The notes under the pieces were generated by a model. The model did no database searches, had not been told where the DNA came from, and saw only the letters and a list, made by a program, of their open reading frames with translations. The translations under genes and the position numbers were made by a program. Shown in pieces: positions 41,366 to 49,798 of a stretch of DNA of 64,000 nucleotides; within the stretch, counting starts at the first letter, position 1; every line of letters starts with the position of its first letter. The stretch comes from CBDFHJ01 sp965247635 (GTDB lineage Bacteria; Chloroflexota; Dehalococcoidia; Lucifugimonadales; Australimonadaceae), in contig CBDFHJ010000010.1 of NCBI GenBank assembly GCA_965247635.1, positions 806,001 through 870,000 on the forward strand. Reading direction: 5' to 3'.

Positions 41366-42241
41366 ATGGCCGTATCACAGTTGGGTTACCTGGGGATTGG
41401 CGTTAGCAACATGGACGCGTGGGAGGCCTACGCCACCGAGGTACTGGGCATGGAGGTGTCCGGCCGGGCCGACGATGGGACCCTTTATCTGCGCATGGAC
41501 GAGAACCACCATCGGCTCGCGCTGTGTCCCACCGGGGCCGATGACCTGGCGTACGTGGGCTGGCAAACGGCCAACCGGGAGGAGTTTGAGGCGACCAAGG
41601 CAAAGCTCCTAGCTGAGGGCGTCGAGTACGCGCAGGGCACGCCGGACGAGATCGCCAACCGCCGCGTGGTGGACATGGTGCGATGCGAGGTGAGCAACGT
41701 TCCCATGGAGGTGTTCTACGGGCCGCAGGTCCTATTCGAGCGCCCGTTCAAGCCCAGCACGCCGATCACGGGGTTCAGGACCGGTGACTTGGGCCTGGGA
41801 CACGTGGGGCTGAGCCCGGACAATGCCGATGAGCTGATTCGAGTGCTGCAGGAGTGTCTGGGCTTCCGGGTAAGCGACTCTCTGGGCCCAGGAGAACGGT
41901 TCTTCCACTGCAACCCGCGGGAGCACACGGCGGTGGTCGCCGCCACTCCTGGTGGGAAGCGGATCAGTCACTTCATGATCGAGTTGAACTCGCTGAACGA
42001 CGTGGGCGCCTGCATGGACCTGTGCGAAGACAAGGGCGTCGAGATCGTTCGACGGCTGGGCAAACACACCAACGATCACATGACCTCGTTCTACATGAAG
42101 AACCCATCCGACTTCAGCATAGAGTACGGTTGGGGTGGCCGCCTCATCGACGACGACACCTGGCAGGTGATGAGGTACGACAAGGCGAGCATCTGGGGAC
42201 ACCGGTCGCCGCGTCAGACCCCCGCCACACCACGTAAGTAG
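41366..42241 (+). CDS. extradiol ring-cleavage dioxygenase (VOC, BphC-like), second copy
   Basis: The 291 residues have two VOC modules and the iron ligands His146 (LGLGHVGLS), His202 (RISHFMIEL) and Glu253 (SIEYGWGG). It is a diverged paralogue of the 32858 gene with the same N-terminal GYLGIGV plan. It should open dihydroxylated aromatic rings, possibly made by the Rieske enzymes encoded just downstream on the other strand. The ATG follows AAAGGAGGAG. Confidence 0.9.
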   Translation: MAVSQLGYLGIGVSNMDAWEAYATEVLGMEVSGRADDGTLYLRMDENHHRLALCPTGADDLAYVGWQTANREEFEATKAKLLAEGVEYAQGTPDEIANRRVVDMVRCEVSNVPMEVFYGPQVLFERPFKPSTPITGFRTGDLGLGHVGLSPDNADELIRVLQECLGFRVSDSLGPGERFFHCNPREHTAVVAATPGGKRISHFMIELNSLNDVGACMDLCEDKGVEIVRRLGKHTNDHMTSFYMKNPSDFSIEYGWGGRLIDDDTWQVMRYDKASIWGHRSPRQTPATPRK

Positions 42242-42270
42242 ACCCGTCATCGCGGGAAACGCCTCAAAGC

Positions 42271-42306
42271 CAACGGGCCTTCTCCGTAAGTAGGAGAAGG
42301 CCCGTT
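42271..42306. terminator. bidirectional terminator hairpin
   Basis: CAACGGGCCTTCTCC and GGAGAAGGCCCGTTG form a 15-bp perfect stem between convergent genes. The T run is poor on the plus side. Confidence 0.7.
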
Positions 42307-42355
42307 GCGTTATCTAAAGCTGCTCGAAGGCGAGCTTGCCGGAGGCTGGTGCCCT

Positions 42356-43724
42356 CTAGGGCCACAACCCTTTCTCGCGTAAGTCGTCCCAGCTCTCCGC
42401 GTCCATCAGCTCGGACCACATCTTGTACGAGTTGCGCTGGTTCTGCTCCGACGTTCCCTCCGAGACCCAACCCCGTTTCATGAACCCGTGTTTTTCCAGC
42501 AGGGGGTGTCCGTGGGTCTCATGGCCAAGGCCCAGGGCGTAGCTGTAGGGGTGGCGCCGGGCGATGACTCCCTTGCTGGCCTTGTGGGCGTAGTTCCAGT
42601 TCTCCGAGTCGTCCTCCTCGGTCATGCCCGCCGGCCCGCCGTAGCGAATGAGGTAGTGCCGCAGCAGGTCTTTCACCTCCTGCGGTGCGTCGCGCTGGAC
42701 CATGTACCAGCGCCACTGCTGAGTGTAGTCCGGTCCGTTGGGCTGCCAGCACGCACATGGTGTTCACGGTGGTGCCGGTGGTGCTGTTAGGGAAGACGGT
42801 GCCTACGCCGCCTGCCCTGACCCTCGTCCTTTCGCCCAGGAGCTTAAAGCGCTTTTCATAGGACTCTCGGAAGTACTCCTCCGCGATGGGGTTCTTCGGG
42901 TAGGTAGGTTGGTACGGGTAATCGCCCAGGGCTGAGCCAGCCAATCGCCCGCTACCGTGGTGCGAGATGCTCATTCCTTGGCTGGGGACGGGAACGTTGT
43001 CCCCGGTGTGCCGGCCCTGCAGTCCGCTGGGGCTGATACGCAGCAGGTCCACCGAGCGGTGGGTTGGCCGGCCGTGGTAACCGTCGCCGATGAAGTTCTC
43101 GGCGCCCCACTTCCAGTTGCACGGGACCGTCCACTTCAGGACACCGCCGATCACCTCCAGGTCGGCTTCCGTCCCGTCCGGCTTGTCGTAGAACATCCCC
43201 AGGTACGGCTTCATGTCGCCGATGTACTCGTCGAAGGAGGGCGCCTTGGGGTCCCACGTGGCCCAGACGGTGCCCTTGAAGTTGGCCATCTGCGCTACTT
43301 CAACGAGGCCCCACTGGCTCTTGTCCAGCTCCTCCCGGTACGCGTCCTTGTACCGCGGCACGCCCACGAGGCTTCCGTCACCCGCGTAGCTCCACCCGTG
43401 GTACGGACACGTGAACACCGGCGTGTTCCCCTCGTCGTACCGGCACACCTTCATCCCCCGGTGGCGGCACGAGTTCAGGAACACGTGGATCATGTTGTCG
43501 CGGTCCCGGCTCAGAGTGACCGACTCCTCCCCCATGCGGGAGACGAAGTAGTCGCCCGGCTTGCGTACCTGGTCCGCGAACCCCACGAAGAGCCAGGCGC
43601 GGGCGAACACCCGCTCCTTCTCGATCTCGTAGATCTCCGCGTCGACGAAGATGTCGCGGCTGACGAGGCCTTTCTTCATGTCGACCAGGCTGGTTGCCGA
43701 CGGATAACCTACGCTAAGGGCCAC
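42356..43724 (-). pseudogene. Rieske oxygenase alpha subunit 1, one-base frameshift
   Basis: A Rieske non-heme iron oxygenase large subunit. The Rieske centre is C-R-H (NSCRHRGMK) and C-P-Y-H (FTCPYHGWS), and the mononuclear site is GDGYHGRPTHRS (D, H-x4-H). After TVNTMCV the frame is lost. Compared with the third copy, which reads MCVWQPNGPDYT, there is one extra base at about 42749. The remainder (MVQRDAPQEV through DDLREKGLWP) is in the next frame to 42356. It would otherwise be about 455 residues. It is the last of three tandem paralogues. Confidence 0.85.
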
Positions 43725-43802
43725 TACAGCACCTCCTCTTTCCTCTCCCTAGACCCCGGAGCCCGGAGCAGGCCAAGGATTTAAGCTGGGTCCAACCCCC
43801 CG

Positions 43803-45185
43803 TTACCAGTTGCTGCTGGCACGAATGTCGTCCCAACTCTCCGCGTCCATCATCTCGGACCACATCCTGTACTGGTTGCGCTGGTTCTGCTCGGAGGTGC
43901 CCTGGGAGACCAGCCCGTTCTGCATGAGGCCGACCCGTCCCAACACGGGGTGGGCCTTTATCTCATGCCCAAGGCCTATGGCGTAGTTGTACGGGTAGCG
44001 CCGTGCGATGGTGCCCTTGCTGGCCTTGTGGGCGTAGTTCCAGTTCTCCATGTCATCCGACTCGGTAAGCCCACCGGGGCCGCCGTAGCGGAGCATGAAA
44101 TGTCGGATGAGGTCCTTTGCCGCCTGGGGCGTGTCGCGCTGCACGAAGTAGAAGCGCCACGTCTCGGTGTAGTCCGGCCCCTGGGGGTTCCACACGGCTA
44201 CGGTATGGCTGTGGGTGCCCGTGGTCCCGTTGGGGAAGATAGTCCCCAGCCCAGGCCGGACCCGCGCCAGCTCGCCCAGCAGCTTCTGGCGTTTCTCGTA
44301 CGCGTCCCTGAAATACGCTTCAACCTCCGGGTCGCTGGGGAAGGAAGAAGAGTAGGGAAGGTCTTCCAGGGCCATACCCGCCAGCCGCCCGCTGCCGTGG
44401 TGGGAGATGCTTCCCCCGGCGGACTGGAAGAGGAAGCGGTTGATGTCGGTGTTCCTGTTTCCAACTCCCATGTGCCGTCCCTGGCCGCCCCTCGGGCTGA
44501 TACCCACCAAGTCCACCGAGCGGTGGCTGGGGTTGTGGTAGCCGTCGCCGATAAAGTTCTCTGCGCCGAACTTCCAGTTGCACGGCATGGTCCACTTGAG
44601 GACGCCGGGGATCACCTCCAGGTCCGCCTCCGACCCGTCCGGCTTGTCGAAGAACATCCCCAGGAAGGGCTTCATGTCGCCGATGTACTCGTCGAAGGAG
44701 GGCGCCTTGGGGTCCCACGTCGCCCAGAGGGTGCCTTTGAAGTTGGCCAGCTGGGCCACCTCAACGAGGCCCCATTGCGACTTGTCCAGCTCCTCCCGGT
44801 ACGCGTCCTTGTAGCGCGGCACGCCCACCAGTGAGCCATCGCCCGCGTAGCTCCACCCGTGGTACGGGCACGTGAACACCGGCGTGTTCCCCTCGTCGTA
44901 CCGGCACACCTTCATCCCCCGATGACGACACGAGTTCAGGAATACGTGGACGGTATTGTCGCGGTCCCGGCTCAGGATGACCGACTCCTCCCCCATGCGC
45001 GAGACGAAGTAGTCACCGGGCTTGCGCACCTGGTCCTCCAACCCTATGAAGAGCCAAGCGCGAGCGAACACGCGCTCCTGCTCAATCTTGTAAAGCTCCT
45101 CATCGACGAAGATGTCTCGGCTGACAAAGCCTTTCTCCATGTCGACCAGGCTGGTTGCCGACGGATAACCTACGCTAAGGGCCAT
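43803..45185 (-). CDS. Rieske oxygenase alpha subunit 2
   Basis: The 460 residues have the Rieske centre (NSCRHRGMK and FTCPYHGWS) and the catalytic domain. The mononuclear iron site reads GDGYHNPSHRS, with only three residues between the two His ligands instead of the four seen in the two neighbours. An extra insert (NRNTDINRFLF) follows. The ATG at 45185 has GAGGAGGTG upstream, the same leader as copy 1. No ferredoxin or reductase gene is adjacent, so electrons must come from elsewhere. The substrate is unknown; aromatic or other hydrocarbon hydroxylation or demethylation is inferred. Confidence 0.9.
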   Translation of the reverse strand: MALSVGYPSATSLVDMEKGFVSRDIFVDEELYKIEQERVFARAWLFIGLEDQVRKPGDYFVSRMGEESVILSRDRDNTVHVFLNSCRHRGMKVCRYDEGNTPVFTCPYHGWSYAGDGSLVGVPRYKDAYREELDKSQWGLVEVAQLANFKGTLWATWDPKAPSFDEYIGDMKPFLGMFFDKPDGSEADLEVIPGVLKWTMPCNWKFGAENFIGDGYHNPSHRSVDLVGISPRGGQGRHMGVGNRNTDINRFLFQSAGGSISHHGSGRLAGMALEDLPYSSSFPSDPEVEAYFRDAYEKRQKLLGELARVRPGLGTIFPNGTTGTHSHTVAVWNPQGPDYTETWRFYFVQRDTPQAAKDLIRHFMLRYGGPGGLTESDDMENWNYAHKASKGTIARRYPYNYAIGLGHEIKAHPVLGRVGLMQNGLVSQGTSEQNQRNQYRMWSEMMDAESWDDIRASSNW

Positions 45186-45254
45186 TGCAGCACCTCCTCT
45201 TTTCACTCCCTGAACCCCGGAGGGACCAAGGATTTAAGTTGCGTCCAACCCCCG

Positions 45255-46622
45255 TTACCAGTTGCTGCTGGCACGAATATCGTCCCAGCTCTCGGCGTCC
45301 ATGAACGTTGCCCACATCCTGTACGCGCCCCGCTGGTTCTGTTCGGACACGCCCTCGGTGACCAGGCCTCCACTCTTCATCAAGCCGACCCTTTCCAGCT
45401 CGGGGCGGCCTTTCATCTCGTGCCCATGGCCGATTCCGTAGTGATACGGGTAGCGGCCGGCGATGACGCCCTTGCTGGCCTTGTGGGCGTAGTTCCAGTT
45501 CTCCGAGTCGTCCTCTTCGGTCATGCCCGCCGGCCCGCCGTAGCGGATCATGTAGTGCCGGATGAGGTCTTTCACCTCCTGCGGTGCGTCGCGCTGGACC
45601 ATGTACCAGCGCCACTGCTCAGTGTAGTCCGGCCCGTTGGGCTGCCACACGCACATAGTGTTCACGGTGGTGCCGGTGGTGCTGTTGGGGAACACGGTCG
45701 CTACCCCCGTGGCCGTGGCCCGGGACCGCTCTCCCAGCAGCCTCTGGCGCTTCTCGTGGGCACCCCGATAGTACGCTTCCACGATGGGGTTGTTCGGGTA
45801 GACGGGCCAGTAGGGGTCGTCGCCCAGGGCCATTGCCGTGAGCCCGCCGCTGCCATGGTGCCCAACGCTCAGCCCGATGCGAGGGGTGAGGACGTTGTCC
45901 CCGGTATGGCGGCCCTGCTGGCCGCTAGGACTGATGGTCAGCAGGTCCACCGAGCGATGGCTCGGCCGGCCATGGTAGCCGTCGCCGATGAAGTTCTCGG
46001 CCCCCCACTTCCAGTTGCACGGGACCGTCCACTTCAGGACACCGCCGATCACCTCCAGGTCTGCCTCCGTCCCGTCCGGCTTGTCGTAAAACATCTCTAG
46101 GTACGGCTTCATGTCGCCGATGTACTCGTCGAAGGAGGGCGCCTTGGGGTCCCACGTCGCCCAGATCGTGCCTTTGAAGTTCGCCATCTGCGCGACTTCA
46201 ACGAGCCCCCACTGGCTCTTGTCCAGTTCCTCCCGGTACGCGTCCTTGTAGCGCGGCACGCCCACCAGGCTCCCGTCGCCTGCGTAGCTCCACCCGTGGT
46301 ACGGACACGTGAACACCGGCGTGTTCCCCTCGTCGTACCGGCACACCTTCATCCCCCGGTGGCGGCACGAGTTCAGGAACACGTGAATCGTGTTGTCGCG
46401 GTCGCGGCTCAGGATGACCGACTCCTCCCCCATGCGCGAGACGTAGTAGTCGCCGGGCTTGCGCACCTGGTCCTCGAACCCTATGAAGAGCCAGGCGCGG
46501 GCGAACACCTGCTCCTTCTCGATCTCGTACAGGTCTGGGTCAACGAAGATCGAGCGGCTAATGGTCGCGTCCTTCACGTTGACCAGGTCATGGGCGGAAA
46601 CGCGCCCTGGATGGAGCGTCAT
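45255..46622 (-). CDS. Rieske oxygenase alpha subunit 3
   Basis: The 455 residues are intact. Rieske ligands are Cys86, His88, Cys106 and His109. Mononuclear iron site residues are Asp214, His217 and His222 in GDGYHGRPSHRS, and a late DSENWNYAHKA segment may provide the carboxylate. It is the first gene of the minus-strand set of three paralogues; all share long identical stretches such as CRYDEGNTPVFTCPYHG and WDPKAPSFDEYIGDMKP. The ATG follows GGGAGGAC. Confidence 0.92.
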   Translation of the reverse strand: MTLHPGRVSAHDLVNVKDATISRSIFVDPDLYEIEKEQVFARAWLFIGFEDQVRKPGDYYVSRMGEESVILSRDRDNTIHVFLNSCRHRGMKVCRYDEGNTPVFTCPYHGWSYAGDGSLVGVPRYKDAYREELDKSQWGLVEVAQMANFKGTIWATWDPKAPSFDEYIGDMKPYLEMFYDKPDGTEADLEVIGGVLKWTVPCNWKWGAENFIGDGYHGRPSHRSVDLLTISPSGQQGRHTGDNVLTPRIGLSVGHHGSGGLTAMALGDDPYWPVYPNNPIVEAYYRGAHEKRQRLLGERSRATATGVATVFPNSTTGTTVNTMCVWQPNGPDYTEQWRWYMVQRDAPQEVKDLIRHYMIRYGGPAGMTEEDDSENWNYAHKASKGVIAGRYPYHYGIGHGHEMKGRPELERVGLMKSGGLVTEGVSEQNQRGAYRMWATFMDAESWDDIRASSNW

Positions 46623-46782
46623 CTTTGTCCTCCCTATACGGCTTTGTTGCCTCGGTTGAAGTTACAGATTCACCCAGCATGAAGCTACTCCTGGGACTTT
46701 GCCGTGTCAAGACGCGCGGTAGGGCGCCATGCGGCTGGGTCGGCGCGGACCGGGTGCGGAGCGGGCGCACGAGCCGAAACGG

Positions 46783-47025
46783 TTATCCCCCTCCGCGCTC
46801 GTACTCCTCCTTTGCGTGGAGATACGCGTTGAGAGCATCGATCTGGGCTCGCGTGAGCTTCTCGTACGCTTCGAGATCGTCTTCAAAGAGCGGAGCGTGC
46901 CGGCGGGCCATCCGCGGCCCACTGGGGGGCGTCTCACGGAGGTCTTGCATGAACGCGACGAGGGCTTGCCTCGCCGCTTCAAACTCGTGGTAAAGCCGGT
47001 CGACTTCTGCTTTGTCCGTAGCCAT
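46783..47025 (-). CDS. small helical hypothetical protein
   Basis: The 80 residues are not recognised: charged and helical (DRLYHEFEAARQALVAFMQD, AYEKLTRAQIDALNAYLHAK) with a short Pro-rich middle. No strong ribosome site is seen before the ATG at 47025, so it is uncertain. It lies between the Rieske set and a coiled-coil membrane protein. Confidence 0.45.
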   Translation of the reverse strand: MATDKAEVDRLYHEFEAARQALVAFMQDLRETPPSGPRMARRHAPLFEDDLEAYEKLTRAQIDALNAYLHAKEEYERGGG

Positions 47026-47119
47026 GAATCGATGATGTGGGCGCGATGGCGGAGCGATTTATTCGTGGAGCGCGAGCAACGTAGCCTGGGAAGGCGTAAT
47101 GGCAGGCAGGTGATGAACG

Positions 47120-48973
47120 CTAGGAGCGTAGGGCTACGTGGGCCTCGTCGATAGGCTCCCACGACCCCCACGGGATGGCTTTCGTAAGCTGCTCGGTGGC
47201 GAGGCTCTGGCCCCCCAGGTCCAAGACCAGCTCCAGGCCGCCCCCGCCCTTTATAGGGACGGAGGACACGATCTTTCCATACCCTACCAGTTCCTCTATC
47301 GCATCCCAGACATCGCCCACAATGTCCATCGCGCGGTCAGACATGAGCATGATGGAGAGCCGGCCACTGTAGCTTGGGGGAAGCGATGCCTGGGTAGGCT
47401 GCCCCTGGGCGGCAGGCGGCACGCTCGCCTCCGGGCTTGGCGCGGCCGGCTGCTGCGCGGGTGGGAAATCGCCTGCGCTCGGCGGAGCCGCGTCTCGGGG
47501 CTGCGGTGGTGGCTGGCTTGCCTGCTCCTCAACGGGAGCTGTGGAGGGGGCTGCGGGTTGTGTACTGCCCGTGCTCGAGGACGCCAGCAAGCGTTCGAAC
47601 TGGGCCCGCAGGTCCATCGACTCCTCTTCCTGCGTAGGGGCTCCCTGGGATGGAGGAGCCTGCGAAGGGACATCAGCCGGAATCACAACCTCGTTGGGTG
47701 GCGGGGCGGAAGCAACCGGCTCGCTAGCGAAAGACGTCGGAGCGGCTGGCTCCTCGGCGGGGATAACAACCTCGTTGGCGGGCGGGGCGGAAGCAACCGG
47801 CTCGCTGACGAAAGCCGCCGGAGCGGCTGGCTCCTCGGCGGGGATGACAACCTCGTTGGCGGGCGGGGCGGGAGCAACCGGCTCGCTAGCGGAAGCCGCC
47901 GGAGCGGCTGGCTCCTCGGCGGGGATGACAACCTCGTTGGCGGGCGGGGCGGGAGCAACCGGCTCGCTAGCGGAAGCCGCCGGAGCGGCTGGCTCCTCGG
48001 CGGGCGCCTTAATCGTAGGAGGGGTTGGCGGCGTCGAGGGTGCTTGACGCGGCTGTTGCGGGAAGGCAGATAGGTCGGGTGGGAAGCCCAGCGACGCCTC
48101 TTGGGGCGACATAGTAGCACCCGCAAGCTGACGCATGGCCTCGTTCCGCATAACCTGGGCCTCTTCCCGAAGGGCCTGGGCCCGCGCGAGCTCCTGCTCC
48201 GCCACCTCTTGCAGCTTGCTTGCTTCCTGAGCGTACTGGTCCGCCTCTTTCAGAGACCGGTCGAAAAACACCGACTCTTGCTGGATGGCGTCTATCTGGC
48301 GCTGGACTTGCTCTTTGACCTGACGGCTCAGCTCAGAGGACTCCTCGTGGGCCTTCTGCCACATCTCGGACTGGATTCGCTGCGCTTGCTGCCTCGCATC
48401 CTCCAGCGACATGATTGCCTCAGTCCGGGCTTGCTGCGCCTCCAAATAAAGGCCTCGTGCCCGCTCCAACGCCTGACGGGCAACCCATCGCACCGAAGAG
48501 GTACCCTCCCAGCCTTCTGGAACGTGCATGGTCCGCTCGGCCGGCGTGCTGAGTATCTCCCTGTAGTACTCCCGTTGAATGTTCAGCTGGGCACTTGGGG
48601 GTTCCATGCCTACTGCCACGGGGCTTTCGGCCACGGGTTCGGGTACCGGAAGGAGCTCGCTCTCTGGTTCGTCGATTGGTGCTACAACCGTTGCCATGGC
48701 CTCCGTTACAGCAACGGCCTCTTGATTCACGGGGGCTGGCCGGCTCGCGTAGGCCGGCTCAATTATGGGGCCTCCAGCGATGAGCCTGCGCACTACCAAG
48801 GTGAGTACCAGGAGAGGGACCGCTCCAGCGAGGACGGTGCGCAACTGATCCCCCTCAAGGAACGGCGCGTCCTCACCCATCAGGAATCCCATGGCCAGAA
48901 CGGCGGACGACAGGCCGACGAGGGCTACCGCGATGAGCAGATTGAGCAGCTGCGGGACGTTTATGCGACTCAT
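47120..48973 (-). CDS. membrane protein with coiled coil and 27-residue Pro/Ala repeats
   Basis: The 617 residues begin with two membrane helices (LLNLLIAVALVGLSSAVLAM and TVLAGAVPLLVLTLVVRRL). Then come a linker, a long coiled coil (about residues 155-290, rich in Glu, Gln and Ala) and four 27-residue Pro/Ala/Glu repeats (around EEPAAP, ANEVVIP). A conserved-looking C-terminal domain of about 90 residues follows (RLSIMLMSDRAMDIVGDVWD, GGGLELVLDLGG). The function is unknown; the plan suggests an inner-membrane anchored scaffold or envelope protein. The ATG is at 48973. Confidence 0.75.
   Translation of the reverse strand: MSRINVPQLLNLLIAVALVGLSSAVLAMGFLMGEDAPFLEGDQLRTVLAGAVPLLVLTLVVRRLIAGGPIIEPAYASRPAPVNQEAVAVTEAMATVVAPIDEPESELLPVPEPVAESPVAVGMEPPSAQLNIQREYYREILSTPAERTMHVPEGWEGTSSVRWVARQALERARGLYLEAQQARTEAIMSLEDARQQAQRIQSEMWQKAHEESSELSRQVKEQVQRQIDAIQQESVFFDRSLKEADQYAQEASKLQEVAEQELARAQALREEAQVMRNEAMRQLAGATMSPQEASLGFPPDLSAFPQQPRQAPSTPPTPPTIKAPAEEPAAPAASASEPVAPAPPANEVVIPAEEPAAPAASASEPVAPAPPANEVVIPAEEPAAPAAFVSEPVASAPPANEVVIPAEEPAAPTSFASEPVASAPPPNEVVIPADVPSQAPPSQGAPTQEEESMDLRAQFERLLASSSTGSTQPAAPSTAPVEEQASQPPPQPRDAAPPSAGDFPPAQQPAAPSPEASVPPAAQGQPTQASLPPSYSGRLSIMLMSDRAMDIVGDVWDAIEELVGYGKIVSSVPIKGGGGLELVLDLGGQSLATEQLTKAIPWGSWEPIDEAHVALRS
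47667..48005 (-). repeat. 81-bp tandem coding repeat
   Basis: Four 81-bp units (starts near 47667, 47748, 47829 and 47910) coding 27 residues each. The last two are nearly identical; the first is diverged. Confidence 0.93.
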
Positions 48974-49266
48974 CCGTGCCTCAAGGGCTTACGGGCTGAA
49001 CATGGCCTTTCACGGCCTGCTCAGACACCCGAAAAATAGTCTACGGTGCGCTGTAAGTATACCACTGGGTGGAAAATACCCTTTAGAGAGTACGCCTGCA
49101 CGAAGCGCCGATTTTGTGACTAGCGGCCCGCCACGCGTTGGAGTCAAAGGCAACAGCCCAGCAGACCGGGCCTCAGACTACCCTCTGAAGCTGGTGCGTT
49201 GACCAAGCCGCGCAGCCGCATTACCATGCCGCCGTCCAGAAAACTTAGACGTAAGGAGGCACGACC

Positions 49267-49581
49267 ATGAGATTCCTCATCTTGACCAAATCCAAGCACC
49301 TGTTCCCGCCGGAGGCAATGCCGGGCCTGATCGCCGCCATGGGTGGCTGGGTTGAGAAGTACACGAACGAGAAGAAGCTGGAGCAGACGTGGTCGTTCGC
49401 CGGCCTACAGGGAGGTGGCGGCATCTTTAACGTCGATTCGTTGGAGGAGCTCGACGACATCATGATGGAGTTTCCGTTTGGTCCCTTCTCCGAGATCGAG
49501 ATCTATGGGTTGGCCGATCTGAGCGCCGCGCTGAACAAGATGGGAGAGATGGTGCAGCAGATGGCCCAGCCGGGAAGCTGA
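49267..49581 (+). CDS. muconolactone isomerase-like small protein
   Basis: The 104 residues form a ferredoxin-like dimeric alpha/beta barrel type protein: MRFLILTKSKHLFPPEAMPG, a central EQTWSFAGLQGGGGIFNVDS and EFPFGPFSEIEIYGL. It resembles muconolactone delta-isomerase (CatC) relatives, whose members act in aromatic acid breakdown, though many are uncharacterised. The ATG follows AAGGAGG. It lies close to the Rieske and dioxygenase genes, which fits a catabolic role. Confidence 0.75.
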   Translation: MRFLILTKSKHLFPPEAMPGLIAAMGGWVEKYTNEKKLEQTWSFAGLQGGGGIFNVDSLEELDDIMMEFPFGPFSEIEIYGLADLSAALNKMGEMVQQMAQPGS

Positions 49582-49624
49582 GCCGCGGTCTTAGTGATCT
49601 GTCTGGGAAGTACGTTTCATCTCT

Positions 49625-49705
49625 TTGTCACCCTGAGAGGAGCGAAGGGTTTCTCGGGTGAGAGATTCTTCGTCCCCGATTTATCGGGGTCTCAGAATGA
49701 CAGTA
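49625..49705. repeat. CTCAGAATGACA-type dispersed repeat
   Basis: GTCACCCTGAGAGGAGCGAAGG, GAGAGATTCTTCG and CCCCGATTTATCGGGG, related to 33880-34070 and 40140-40200. It sits between the small isomerase-like gene and the next MFS gene. Confidence 0.55.
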
Positions 49706-49798
49706 ACTTTGTGGACTAAGCACGAGTTACTTCCGGCTGATCCATTGCCCTGGATGCGTCCTGACGTACCGACGGAGCGCCTAGTGAGGGGCCGCTGT

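Noticed and set aside
47138..48073. Gly/Arg-rich plus-strand frame antisense to the coiled-coil protein
   Set aside because: Shadow of the repeat region; the minus frame has membrane helices, a coiled coil and a domain.
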